A DNA stretch of 64,000 bases. Source: Castanea sativa (taxonomy: Eukaryota > Streptophyta > Magnoliopsida > Fagales > Fagaceae). Positions within the stretch are counted from its first letter, which is position 1; each line of letters begins with the position of its first letter. This document shows, in pieces, positions 1-11,400 of this stretch. The notes beneath the pieces were generated by a model. It saw only the letters and a list, made by a program, of their open reading frames with translations, was not told the origin of the DNA and ran no database searches. A program made the position numbers and the translations under genes. The stretch is taken from assembly GCF_040712315.1 (NCBI RefSeq), contig NC_134023.1, forward strand, positions 15,819,442 through 15,883,441. The letters are read 5' to 3'.

Positions 1-158
1 AGAGGAGACATGCTTAGCAAGGCTGGGGCTCTGTCGATTTGTAACCCAACTAATGCAAGAGAGGCAGGACCCACAGATGACGAGAAGTAGAGGGTGTGAT
101 TTGAATGAGTCTTACCCATAAATATAAACATATAATAATTGTTGAAATATTAAAATTT

Positions 159-160
<2 letters not shown>

Positions 161-210
<50 letters not shown>

Positions 211-214
211 GTAT
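161..214. repeat. (AT)n/(GTAT)n microsatellite
   Basis: An uninterrupted AT dinucleotide run of about 38 bases passes into four GTAT units. It lies in noncoding DNA and is likely to be polymorphic in length. Confidence 0.95.
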
Positions 215-1432
215 TGATGATGTATAAAAATCAGTAGGCTAGAATGCTTCAAGCTATGGTGATAGTTGTAGGTCCTAAAAGAAAAGAAAGAACGGTCACG
301 GGTGACCGATGTAACCCGACTAAGGACTCTCCGACGATTAAGTCAGTTTTCTCTCTAAAACACAATGATGAGAAATAGTGAATGGTATAACTTACCTTGG
401 GTGAATGAGACTTGCTCCTTTTATAGAGAGTTAGAAGTTGGTCTACTTGTTTGGATCCACCATCATCATGGGTGAAGTGTGTAGTTAATAGAGAAAATGT
501 AGTACGTGGAAAGGATTTTGGAGAATCCTCTCCACGTTTTAGGAGTAGTGCATCATGGTTTGATTTTATGGAGCCTTTTGAGAAGTTCTCATAGAATTCA
601 CTAAGTGTCTTCCGGTCATCCATGCCCTTGTGTCATGGACAACTATCTTGGAATTGGATGACTTTGCTACTTATAAATGACTTGTATTCCTACATGTGAT
701 GCTTTCCCCAGGTTTCTTTCTCCACAAAGCTTTTTGGACGTGGTCTAATTATGGATGAACCTTTTTAACTTGAGCCCTCATCATATATATAGTTACTTAA
801 AAAAAAAAAGTCCAAGCAAGGTTTATCAAAGAATATAAATTTTGTACAAGTTTATTGGAAAAAAATGATTGCCAATATTAAAAAAGTTAATTATATATTA
901 AAAAAAAGAAGAAATAGTGCAAACAAAATATATAAGGATGATATAAAAAAATATATATATATTAAACAAACCCCCACACTCACATCACGTGACAAAGGAG
1001 ATAGGGTCGTTTATGGCAGCCTAAACTTACTGCCACAATGTCACATCTTTATTAAATAAAAAAGAAAAAGAAAAAGAAAAAGAAAAAGAAAAGATGAAAG
1101 TGGGATGTGTGGCTGAGTAACTTCTTGCCACACGCACCACTCAAATGCTTTCAAAAGCAAAAAGTAGCTAATAATCAACTACAATTTATACCAACTAACG
1201 TGAAAGATGCCAGTGCAGTACTGCACTTTCTTTGTAGTTATGACCCATGAATTGATTAGTTAAGACTTAAAAAAAAAGGGAAAACGCTTTCTCAATTCCT
1301 CTATAGATTAAAGAGGCTTCAACAAATTATAGGAAGAAAGCACACAAAAAAGAAGAAAAGCACAACAAAACACAAAGAAGAAGAGAGACACAGATAGAGA
1401 TAGAAAGCAACACGTAGAGGAGGAACACACAG
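215..1432. other. Noncoding stretch, possible minus-strand LTR remnant
   Basis: No convincing gene. A 124-codon minus-strand open frame (249-623) has no recognisable motif. The same strand carries a TATAAAAGG box at 417-425, and the surrounding text resembles the promoter part of a retrotransposon LTR, but no partner LTR or target-site duplication was found. A purine AAAAAG run occupies about 1052-1090. The rest is AT-rich DNA with nothing I can name. Confidence 0.35.
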
Positions 1433-2251
1433 CATGCTAGACCAGATATTGTGTAAGCCGGTCATACAAAGCTCTAGATGCTTGCTTTAGTCCATAGAGT
1501 GTCTTCTTAAGGAATAACACATGATTCGGTAAGTGTGGATCAATGAATCCTTTAGGCTAAGCCACATAGATATTTTCTTTAAGGAGCCCATTCAAGAATG
1601 CAGTCTTAATATCCATTTGGTAAAGGTTAAACTTCAAGTGACAAGACAGGGCTAGGGGAACCCGAATGGATTCCATGCAAGCTACAGGAGCAAATGTTTC
1701 ATCAAAATCTACTCCTCTCGCTTGAAATTATCCTTGTGCCACAAGATGAGCCCTGTTGCGGATCACAATTTCCTCATCATCACCAAAAGTGACATTTCCA
1801 CATTTCTTAGACTCGAAAACCTCAAAGAGAGAACAAATTGTCAATGTACCACAAACATGTGTCCACTACCTTAAATGCAGACTTTATCATAAAGAACACC
1901 TCATGCTTACATAACAAATCAGTAGGAATGGTTTTCTCTCTCATTTGCCATCTATGAACAAAGCCTTTATGTTTCACCCTTCTCAGACGAACTCCTCTAC
2001 ACATTTTCATTCTAAGACAGTCTAGTTTATTCTTTGTCATACTAAGACTTTTTTCAATAATTATCATGATGGCTTTCAAATAACTTTTAAACTTGCATTT
2101 TCTGAAACACTCAATCAAATAGAGATTAGAAAAGCAAGATGCATTTGAAATAAAAGATCTTTTTATGCCGTTTGTAGCCATGATAATAGGGGTCAATAGA
2201 TCACATAGCAAATATTAACCCTAATTAGAGTGTGCCTGCTCTGATACTATT
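1433..2251 (-). pseudogene. Ty1-copia internal remnant: protease fused by deletion to reverse transcriptase
   Basis: Read on the minus strand, a primer-binding site complementary to initiator tRNA-Met (TAGTATCAGAGC, 2239-2250) is followed by a broken frame. It shows the residues that precede a copia protease (KTIPTDLLCK, then LWYIDN where copia has WYLDSG), then NVTFGD, and after a deletion RNRAHLVAQG, VDFDETFAPVA, NLYQMDIKTAFLNG and YGLKQASRALYDRLTQYL of the RT. All of integrase and nearly all of gag are missing, stops interrupt the frame, and the sequence ends abruptly near 1433 with no 3' LTR. The catalytic Asp-Ser-Gly is changed. This is a dead element; the copia family assignment is secure, the exact left edge is not. 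Confidence 0.85.
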
Positions 2252-3202
2252 TGATAGGCCAATAATGTATTGACCCTTTTGGAAAATTAATCAATTAATT
2301 AGCCAAGTGAATTAATTAGATTCAATTACATGTAATAAGCATGGTAGCACAGACAAATCACCAACTACGTTAAATGCAATGGAAAATAAATTTGACATAG
2401 GTGATTTGTTTGCGAATGGGGAAAACACGGAGGCAAAATCCCATCGGGTGAATTTAAGGTCACCATTTTCGAAAATCCACTATTATCAAAACAAGCGGTT
2501 ACAAGTAAAAAGAATCCCAGTACCTAATACCAACCTACAGTTGAACCCTTATCCCAAACCTAATTGGACTTATGATGTAACAGCAATCTCTCCTTTCAAT
2601 GCATGAATCCCAGTACGTGACTAACCAATGATGCACATATCACAGTACATGACTAACACACCAACTTGAGAAAGATGTTGGCTATAAAGTTTTTCAGTTC
2701 ATCTAACAATGAAGTTCAGAAAGCTCATTGGTCACAAAACTCTTAGCGCAAAGATGTAGTAGCTTCTAGAGAGAATATGATGAACTAGGGTGAATTGTCT
2801 TCGGTCATAATATGCATGTAATAACAAGTGTAACAACCCTGTGACGGCCCTTAAAATAATCCTTATACATGTCTAGGGTTTTGTGAGAAAAGAAACCCTA
2901 TACAAATACACTTGGATATGCGTGAAATCAGATTTGGAAGTTCTAATTTTGTAATTCTTAACAGATGCAGCTTCTGTCGAGCTTCATCATCAAATCTCGA
3001 TAGAAATGAATTTGTCAAGCTATCTGTCGAGCTTTAATGAACATCACTTCTTCACTTATTTCTTAAACAGATTTGCATGGCTTGAATACTAAACTTGAAC
3101 TCTTGTTCCTTGAAGTACTAAACCCATCTTAGATCTATCCAATTACAAGTGAAGTGTGTTTTGTCAAAGGATTAATCAATTTACATAACATATGTCCTAA
3201 CA
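2252..3202 (-). mobile_element. 5' LTR of the decayed minus-strand copia element
   Basis: On the minus strand the repeat begins TGTTAGGACATATG at 3202 and ends GGCCTATCA at 2252, directly before the tRNA-Met primer-binding site, which fixes it as a 5' LTR of 951 bp. It contains several short GTCGAG motifs, a habit also seen in other LTRs of this window. No matching 3' LTR exists within the window, so the element is truncated on its 3' side and a target-site duplication cannot be checked. Confidence 0.7.
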
Positions 3203-4400
3203 AACGACATTGCCATCCACATCACATCTGAGACCAACAAGATGTCGCTAATACTCATTAGCTTCCTTCAAATCTGAGTTATGGAGGTTTCAGCTATATA
3301 TAACGGCCGTGGTTGAAAGTCCCATGCCTATTCCAGCTAACACTAGACTAAACAGCCAATGGTCTTGTAGCTGAATTGACACTTTTCCATGTATAAAGCG
3401 TTTGGAGGTTTAGGAAAGAAAGGGTTTGAGCTGCGGGGTTAGTAGCATGTTGTAATTATCTCTAAAAAAAAATACTAGACTAAACAAAAGCATCCATAGA
3501 TTTAATGCAGCGACCATCACTTGCAGAGAATAGATATATTTTATTTCTGATTCTTTATTTCTGACCCTTTATATTGTTTATTCCAGTTCCGAAGAGTGCA
3601 CCAATGATTCCAACCATGATTGCCACATCATGGATCGGTTTTAGGTCTTCTATTTCAAATCTTTTCCCCATAGGCCTTCATTTGCTTTTGTGATTTATCT
3701 ACGATGAGTCGACCCAAATTTGCGTAGTCAGGCCTACATTCCCCAAAGAACCCACAAGAGGAAGTCACAAATCTGATTGTGGTTGAACATTTATGTGGCA
3801 TTTTTTAGATTTTCTACTTTTTGTATATCATCGCAATAATTTTAAAGAATGCATCATTTTTTTTTTCTAATGGTCAATATAAACAATTATGATTGATACA
3901 TAATAAAAGTGAAAATAATCTACTGAAAATATTTAAAAATTTTAAAAAAATGGTAATGGTTACTTGCGAGAAAATGATGGTCTCCGATCGCAATAGACTC
4001 ATTGAGTATACACCATGTAATTTAAAAAAAAATACTGTGTGCCTATCATTTTTCTCACCAAAATTTCCCGTATCACAGTTATTACAAGTTCTACAATTCT
4101 ACCCAACTATGAACTATTCAACATTGTATGTGTTCCACTTAAATCCTAGTATTGTTTTGTGTTGTGGGGGTGGGACCATCTAGACACACGAACAAAGCTT
4201 CGCACTTCTCGAACTCAGGCATCACCTTCATAGACGGGACACATTAGAAAAAACTATTAGAGGAAAAATACAAATATTCATAGAGTAATGATTCAGACAA
4301 TAACTTCCAAAATAATTTTTTGCAAGTGGAACAGAAAAACATGGCAAGCTGGGAGTGCAAAACTCAAGCCACGCGGCAATTATAAGTTACACTTGTGAGC
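3203..4400. other. Intergenic, no gene recognised
   Basis: AT-rich DNA between the copia LTR and the seed-protein promoter. A short minus-strand stretch near 3590-3790 reads without stops for about 35 codons with a hydrophobic centre (VAIMVGIIGALFGTG) and could be an exon remnant, but I cannot assign it. A 96-codon plus frame at 3893-4183 has no family features. Confidence 0.4.
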
Positions 4401-4419
4401 TTCTCCTTGATGGCATGTG

Positions 4420-4463
4420 CCACGTACTGCTTTCTTAGCCTCATATATATATCACAACATGCA
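4420..4463 (+). promoter_or_regulatory. Seed-type promoter: ACGT-core ABRE, TATA box, RY motif
   Basis: CCACGTAC (4420-4427) is an ACGT-core element of the kind bound by bZIP/ABI5 factors. TATATATATC (about 4443-4453) is a TATA box roughly 90 bases before the ATG, and CATGCA (4458-4463) is an RY core recognised by B3 factors such as ABI3/FUS3. ABRE plus RY just upstream of a LEA-like gene fits expression in maturing seed. The motifs are seen; their use is inferred. Confidence 0.6.
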
Positions 4464-4537
4464 GTAATAAAAGGCCATGAAGCAACCATTCAGTACTCAC
4501 AACACACAAACCAAAGGATTCATAAAGTTAAGAGAGA

Positions 4538-4792
4538 ATGGCAAAGAGCAAGGATGATATCAAGTATGGGACTTCACAGGCAAAGCTCATTGAAGATGAA
4601 GCTTTAAAGGTGGCTTACAAGCATGGCACACCTCTTGAAGGTGGAAAGATAGCAGATTCTGAAACTGTTGATCTCTTTTCCGGTGCCCAAAATAATCCTA
4701 ATAAGGGAATTCATGATGATGATGATGATGATCATCCTCAATATATATTCTACCAACCAAACTCAGCAACACCGTGGAGAAGATGTCACTGA
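4538..4792 (+). CDS. Seed maturation / LEA-like small hydrophilic protein
   Basis: An 84-residue protein starting MAKSKDDIKYGTSQAKL. The N-terminal half (KVAYKHGTPLEGGKIADSE, VDLFSGAQN) is the hallmark of the small intrinsically disordered seed-maturation proteins (soybean PM41-like, Arabidopsis At3g12960-like), thought to protect cell components during seed desiccation. There is no signal peptide or membrane segment. The ATG sits downstream of a TATA box with ABRE and RY motifs. A GAT trinucleotide run gives six Asp in a row near residue 61. After it the frame ends WRRCH, whereas the next forward frame (about 4776-4868) stays hydrophilic and family-like (GEDVTDSSTN, ending HHK), so a one-base frameshift near 4775 may have replaced the normal C-terminus. 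Family call good; integrity of the C-terminus uncertain. Confidence 0.75.
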   Translation: MAKSKDDIKYGTSQAKLIEDEALKVAYKHGTPLEGGKIADSETVDLFSGAQNNPNKGIHDDDDDDHPQYIFYQPNSATPWRRCH

Positions 4793-4869
4793 TTCTTCTA
4801 CCAACACCACCATCAAACCTAGTGGAAACATGTCCAAAAATACACCGCCGGTACTTCATCATAAATGAA

Positions 4870-6306
4870 GATCTCTTAACAGTTTTATCAAGCGACTTAT
4901 GTAACAATCTAGTTGTCTCATTTGTTACATGACTTATTTAGTTTAATAATTATCGTTTGTTACTTGACTAATTTAGAAAACGAGATCTGTATGGTTTTTT
5001 TTTTTTTTTTTTTTTAAATGCAATTATTAGGATACTGCTACTGCAGTACTACCGAGTGCTACTTTTCACGTCTGAAATTGTCATAAAAAATTACAACCAG
5101 GCCAGAGAAGTTTAGATCTTCATAGTACATTTCCCAGGATTTCTGGTTCTGTCTATTTTATGCTCCCTAAGAGCTTGTGCTTCACATTATGGTCCTAATT
5201 CAAGTTTCAATTTTTCTAGTTTTGGAACTAACTTTTTCAATTTTTTGTGTATTCCGCCTTCCTGATTTTCCACTAGCAGTATACATCTCTTATCGGATAG
5301 TTTACTCGATACCAAAGGCACCTACAAATATGATCTTTGGGTAGGTACATCCAGATATATGATGATTCTAGCAGTACCGTTTCATTTCCAAAGCAATAGT
5401 TAGATTGACTTCGGCTGCAATTTGGATGATGCTCTAAGCCAGGAATAGCCGCTGAGTGAAGCATTCTTGAGATAACTGATAGTCTAATACTGCATTGAAC
5501 TCTTTACCAAGCAAGTCTAGTGTCCTTTCCGTTTTACTTCTGCTGCAGTTTACTAAAAAGCAAATACTAAAAGAAACCCAAACTACTTTTCCCTTTGATT
5601 GCACCATTCTAATAGTTTGACTAGAATTTGGCAAATTGCAAGCCATGGTCAAACAGACCTTATTGAAAGCTTATATATAGTTATTTGTTTATCCATTTGG
5701 AAACTTTTCTTACAATGGACCATCTTTTGAGAGTTTTAATACATTGAATACTTATATTTTTCCTACTTTTCCTTGAGAAAATTCCTCTTTCATTGAAGTA
5801 ATAGAAATTTTTTAATATTACCTTCTGTTCTGCTTTAAAACTGGATAGTATGGATATGGACAACTAAGACGTTGCTCCTACTGATTCTCCAAAAAAAAAA
5901 TATATATGTTGGCTCCTACTATACTATAGTAATATATGTTTTTTTAATACCACCTTGTTCTGCTTTCATCACGGTACTTAATATTTCCTTCTCGACACAT
6001 TTTCTATATGTTTTTTTTTGTTTGCTGGGATTTATTTTTATGATACACACACATGTATATAGATATTTAATCGTTGTTGTTTAGTCAGTGTTTGAACGAG
6101 GACAGAGATGAAGAATTGAGCAATCTGTTGTCGAAAGCAGGACTTAAAAGTTAATATCAAAGTTCATTAAGTACTTAACTTTTTCTCTGCCTTTTGTTTT
6201 CAGTTAGTCACAAGTTCTTTCGATTTCATGTGGCAAGAAAATTGTCAAAAGTATCTTCTTAATTTATTATAGAGTTCTTTTAGAACTAACCTGAGCAAGC
6301 AAATGG
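4870..6306. other. Intergenic with an unassigned minus-strand exon-like remnant
   Basis: A poly-T run lies at 4995-5015. On the minus strand, 5652 to about 5280 reads like decayed coding DNA: after a possible splice acceptor the peptide continues TERTLDLLGKEFNAVLDY and, past an in-frame stop, IIQIAAEVNLTIALEMKRY. I do not recognise the family. The rest is AT-rich with no gene. Confidence 0.35.
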
Positions 6307-7730
6307 CACTACAAAAAGCTTGACTTGTTTTAACCCACATTTTCCAAGGGTTCACTGAAAATGGTTGAAACAAAAGTTAAAAATTGGCGCGCTAATTAAA
6401 ATCCTACTAATCTTACTACAATGATCATTAAAACCCTTAAAATGACCTAAAACACTAAAATTTCGCATAATTGTTGTCTCCAAATTTTTACATACTTCAA
6501 CTCTCATATTGTTTTCCGAGAAAAAAAAAAAATTTGAATTTGGAAATTACCTAGTAGAACTTTGCAAAGAACTTTTGGTTCTATCACTTTTTTTTCTCTC
6601 TCTCATTCTCTCCATTGATATTTCTTTTCCTCGCCAATAATATAATTTGGGGCTAGGCTTTGGATACTTGGGAAATGGAATTACATACCTATCCTTTGGA
6701 ATCTGAAGTATAGGTTGGATCTATGAGGTTTTTTGTGTTGCTGTGTTTGTAAATTTTAGGTTTCCTGTGGAAACAAGCATTGGTTTATCAATAGTATGAA
6801 TTTAACTTTTGCTTGGTTTGTGTCATTGCAATTCAATACTCTGTTCAGCTTCTTTACATTGCGGAGATTTTTTACACTCATTTTGTTTATAAAACTTACT
6901 AAAGCTTATGAATTTTATAAATTCATTTTCAAGTTATGTAGCTTGGAATTGGTAATCTATTTTTCCCTTATATTTTTAATTGTTCTGTTCCAATGAATAC
7001 AGAGCCTGCATTCTTTTTTCTTTTTGATAAGATGTTTATGTCTAACTTGAAAGTATTAACTCGGTGTAGTTATGGCATGGTGTTAATGCATCATATTGAT
7101 GCATAATAAACTTGTAAAACTTCCTGTGGTGCTGGAAAATTCACCATTTGAGTATGTGGATAACGGGAATAAGACCTTCCATCTGAGTTAAAATTTTGAT
7201 TGCAGATATGGGCAATTTGACATTTAAATGATGACTTCCAAGTTTTCATGAAGCATACCTTTACCTTAACATTAAAATTAATTACTATGGATTAATGCCG
7301 TACAAAAATGTACTTAGATTCTGAAAGTGTCATCTGTAATAATTACTTGTGAGGCTGCTAAATATATCCTTTTGCTATTGATAATATAGTCATTTGTAAA
7401 ATGAGCAGAGTCTCATTATAAGCATTGGAAATTGCTAGCATAGTTCTCCTTTTTGATTCTCAATTTGAGGTGGGCAAAGTGCTGTTTTTGCTGATTGAAG
7501 TAATGTTTCTGTTGTTTAATGGTCCTGCCTTATAAACAAAATAGTTTCGTCTTTAGTTTTATATGGCCACACACCCATGCTTTGGATTATGTGATGCATT
7601 TTTCTCTTTTTCTTTCCCGTTATGAATACGAGTCCTTCCTAACTCTGTTTCTGTAAATTGTTTTAATATGTTAAATCCCTACGTTCTCATCTATTTCTTT
7701 TGTTTTGGCTCTGTTCTTGTCATTGTTCAG

Positions 7731-7930
7731 TCCAGAAGCATGTGCGCCAATCTTGTGGAAGGGTGCAAAAGATGATCCACAGGTTTATACAGCATTCAGT
7801 CTTAGGATTTTCTGCCTGTTGTTAATTTAATTTTTATACATTAAAAGTTTGTTTTGTGTAGGCAGCTGAGACACTAAGGATTACTGCTACCAAGTTGTGC
7901 AAGCTGCAGATTGTAGATGGCGTTATTCCT
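7731..7930 (+). pseudogene. Captured acetyl-CoA carboxylase alpha-carboxyltransferase fragment
   Basis: Two exons separated by a GT-AG intron. Exon 7731-7782, after an acceptor ending TTCAG, reads PEACAPILWKGAKDDPQ. Exon 7862-7930, after TGTGTAG, continues in phase AAETLRITATKLCKLQ and IVDGVIP and ends at a GTAAAT donor. The SPEACA(A/P)ILWK block followed by AAE(T/K)L.ITA...LQI.DGIIP is the signature of the C-terminal part of the carboxyltransferase alpha subunit (plastid CAC3/accA), which transfers carboxyl from biotin to acetyl-CoA in fatty-acid synthesis. Only about 41 codons are present and no start or stop, so it is a gene fragment inside the CACTA element. The intron shows that genomic DNA, not cDNA, was captured. 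Confidence 0.8.
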
Positions 7931-9423
7931 GTAAATGATCCCTTCTTTATTCTATGCAATTGTTCCTCTTCTATTTCTTACTTTCAGCGACATTCATCTG
8001 TCGTAGTGTAGAAACCATGACCGATTTGCACCTTCTCCAAATAATAAAATGGGATGAAACATGGCTTTCTGCATGCATATTTGATGAGCGAACAGTTATT
8101 CTGTTTAATTGCTTGAAGTTTGTTTATGTTGTTTGTCCTAGTTGTGTTTTGGTAGATCCTGCTACTTTTCTTTATGTTTTCCTTCTAATTGATCCATTAT
8201 ATGGCCCCTTTTTTCTAGTAAAGATGTTTAAAGTGGGGCAGGGGCAAAATATTGATTTGTGTTATAAGGTATGTTTCACATGGATTTATGGGACTGACTT
8301 TTTGTGGTATTTGGCTGGAAGTATTTGGCTTGAATTTTTGGGTATTTTGTGTTGTTTCTCTTGATTAAAGTTTCAAACCACTTGTAAAATTGTTTGAACT
8401 AGTATGCCAAAACCCAATATGCCATATCTCATTCCTTTATTGTTTGAACTTGTATTATAAGGAGCTTTGAATTTGCAGGAAGGATCACTATCACATCAAT
8501 CCAATGGTAGAATTTGACTGTCTTGACGCAAAGGATATCTAAATTTATTAAAATTTACATTAAACATGAGTTTTTGGATCGAGTATCACCTGCTATAAGT
8601 CAAGTTGCTATGCATTGTCTGGTTGATTTTGAGGAGTCCAAGAAGTGTTGATTATAGATACCTACTTCTTAAACTCTACAATTTCCCCCGCATGTGGAAA
8701 TGACTTTCCTTAAAATAAGGTCAATTGCCCTGATATCTTTTGTTTGAAATAAAAATAACAAATAGAACCTTTACTATATTTTAGGGTCCAGTTGTAAGCT
8801 TACAATTGAATCATAGTTCCTACTAACCTCTTGAATACTGTTTTGTGTGATATTTTTTTAAAGACAACAATTGGTTAGTGTTGCTTCTAAAAGGATTTTA
8901 TGGAATTGTTGTGGCACTGAAATACTTCCTTGAAACATTAAAAGTAGTATACTACTCTCAAGAAGTTCCATCTATGAGATATGTTGGTTGGTTGATTCTT
9001 GAAATTTCCTCTTGAGAAAAAAAGGCCCTCGGGTTCCGACCCAAAAATGAATAGGAAGCGAGTCTTTGAAGGAAGCATGCCCATCGTACCTCTACTATTT
9101 ATTAAGTTACGCGGTGATTGACAATATTTCATTTCCTATTTGTGGGCTCTCTCTTGATGAATGGTTCATGAACTTACTCTTTTGTCTCTCGAAATTCTGC
9201 TTTTTTGGGTGGTTGTTCCTAGGCAGGGTTTAAGCCCCGATAGCGAGTTTAATTAAACTAGTGGCCCTGTAAAGTTTGTTCTTATATATGAAATAATCGC
9301 TCAAGTATGTTACTTCATTTTTCCTTCCTTGGTTCTTCCACCTGTTTGCCTTTTTAGTTGCACTGTTTTTGGATTTTTGGAATATTTCTATTTTATTTTA
9401 TAATACAATTATCACTTTTCCAG

Positions 9424-9722
9424 GTTACATTTAATGGATCATTTGATCACATGAATATTGATGCTACCAGGTACCAACCCTTTCTTTCTTAATAAGTTAA
9501 TAAATTAAGACACTTATCCCCTGTCCCACATATGTTATTGCACCTTTAAATAGTGGTACATTCTATTGAAATAAATATTTGGTTGATGTAGGTAATGATC
9601 TAGTCTATTTTATAAACTGTTGTCAGAAATTTTAAAGTTGAAATTTGATTGCAGTGTGCAAAATTTGGAAATTATTGAGCCATTTCATTCAAAACTTTGG
9701 GGCACAAGCAACAAAAAAAGAA
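9424..9722 (+). pseudogene. Captured MSH4-like (MutS homologue) fragment
   Basis: Exon 9424-9470, between a TTTCCAG acceptor and a GTACC donor, reads VTFNGSFDHMNIDAT. The codon split by the intron is completed by exon 9655-9722, which reads SVQNLEIIEPFHSKLWGTSN then KKR and ends at a GTATGT donor. The IDATSVQNLEI(I/V) block followed by LWGTSNKKRS matches plant MSH4, a meiosis-specific MutS protein needed for crossovers, in the core region just before its clamp/lever domains. Only about 38 codons remain. It lies in the same orientation as the carboxylase fragment and within the same CACTA element, so I read it as a second captured piece. Confidence 0.7.
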
Positions 9723-10914
9723 GTATGTTTGTTGTTTTTAAATTTGGGTCTTTAACTACTTCTAATAGTCCTTCTTTATGAGAAAATTCTAGTTGTTTTT
9801 AAATTTGCAAGTTTTTCTTTGTAGATCTTTGATGGATAGATGGATGCATCCTAGGGAGCTGACATTCAGTATTACTTGAACTATCTTGGGAAAAATGGTG
9901 ACTCTCTTGGTGGAAATGGATGAAACATGAGTGAGTTCAATTGGGATGCAAGTATGCTGGGGATCAGACACTTTTGGTCAAGGTAATAATTTATGAACTG
10001 AACTAGACTACTTAATTTGCTTTTTAGATATATGTTACATGATGAAAATCAAATGTCAACATGGACTTCATTGCATGACAATTTGTCAATCAAACATTTC
10101 AACCATGTAACAAGTGCATTACCATATAAATGGTTGAAAATCCCATCGTTAATTTGAAAACTGTCTACATCAGTTATTTGAAGCCCAAATATTTTATGTG
10201 TTCACTAGTAATTTTAGTTCATTCATCATTCACAAGCCACCACTTCTATTTCTCTTATGCCCCCTTCATGAATGTAAGACTTTTAAGGGGCTTTACATCT
10301 GTAATACCCGGTTCCAAAATAAATAAATAAAAGGAGATTTACTTTTTTAGGGGTAACATATACCCTAATTGTATCATGTAAACCCTAGCCACCCTAAGGA
10401 TTTTGCTTTTTTCACCTAAAGATTTCTAAGAGGAGTTGCCGTCCACCCCCCCCCCCCCCTCTCCTCATCTTTTCTCCTATCTAAGAAGACAACCAGTATA
10501 TGTTAAGTTAAGCAAAACTTCACCATGTAACTAGATGCGTGTTGGCCACTATGGGCATTACTGACTTGTCATTAAGGTTCCTTATTGATAGATAAAAGAT
10601 GAAGCCAAAACCAATTATTTGAAGTTTCTAAGGACTTAGTCTTTTCATGTGTAAAGCATCTTTGCTTTGTTGTCTCCGTAGTGTTGGATGGCATTGAGAT
10701 TTGAGGTCCAAGGATCTAAGTGACAAACTTGTTTGGAGTAAATTCTTTATTTGGTTTTCTAAAGGGTTTACATTGGATTGGTCTTGGGAAACTGCAAGGA
10801 TTTTGAATAGACTTTGGATAAAGGTAAGTAACCTTATCCTAATTGGTTTTATTTTGCATATTTTAACTACGAAAATTGTTTACAGCTGTTACAATTTTAT
10901 TTCTATTGTATTAC

Positions 10915-11149
10915 TAATTTCAAGTATAGAGTTATCACAAATATATCTGATTACTGAATATATGATGTATTTTAATTAACTGTTTTTAGCTATACTGATT
11001 CAAAGTAAAGAATAAAGAATTTTCACAAATATATATGAGCATTGAATATAAGATTTATTTTATTTAATTGTGTTATTTTTTTGGCTATATTGATTTAAAG
11101 TAAAGAATATAGAAATATCACAAATATATTTAAATACTGAATATATGAT

Positions 11150-11150
<1 letters not shown>
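10915..11150 (+). repeat. About 112-bp tandem repeat inside the solo LTR
   Basis: About two and a quarter diverged copies, recognisable by TATCACAAATATAT followed by CTGAATATATGAT and GGCTATATTGATTTAAAGTA. Confidence 0.75.

Positions 11151-11201
<51 letters not shown>
11149..11201. repeat. (AT)n(GT)20 microsatellite
   Basis: A short AT run is followed by twenty perfect GT units (11161-11200). Confidence 0.97.
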
Positions 11202-11202
<1 letters not shown>

Positions 11203-11280
11203 TTGAATGAGATATATTTTTTTGGTTTAAACTATGATTTGATATATATGATTATGGACAATCTGACTATGAATTGATTT

Positions 11281-11400
11281 TGATACCCAACCAATGGGGG
11301 TCATTCATTGGTACTCTGATACCCAAACCAATGGGGGTTATTCATTGGTACTCTGATACCCAGCCAATGGGGGTTATTCATTGGTACTCTGATGCCTAAT
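11281..11400 (+). repeat. 36-bp tandem repeat
   Basis: Units start at 11281, 11317 and 11354, with a broken fourth at 11390. Each reads TGATACCCAACCAATGGGGG and continues with TCATTCATTGGTACTC. Arrays of this kind are common in chromovirus LTRs. Confidence 0.9.

Noticed and set aside
7954..8364. 136-codon hydrophobic frame starting just after the carboxylase fragment
   Set aside because: T-rich intron-like DNA gives artificial Phe/Leu-rich peptides; no homology blocks, and it overlaps the captured gene's intron.
8938..9132. Organelle-derived insert in the CACTA element
   Set aside because: Composition looks organelle-like but I could not match any specific plastid or mitochondrial gene; left unassigned.
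10701..10979. 92-codon frame as a gene
   Set aside because: It lies within the solo LTR and has no domain.
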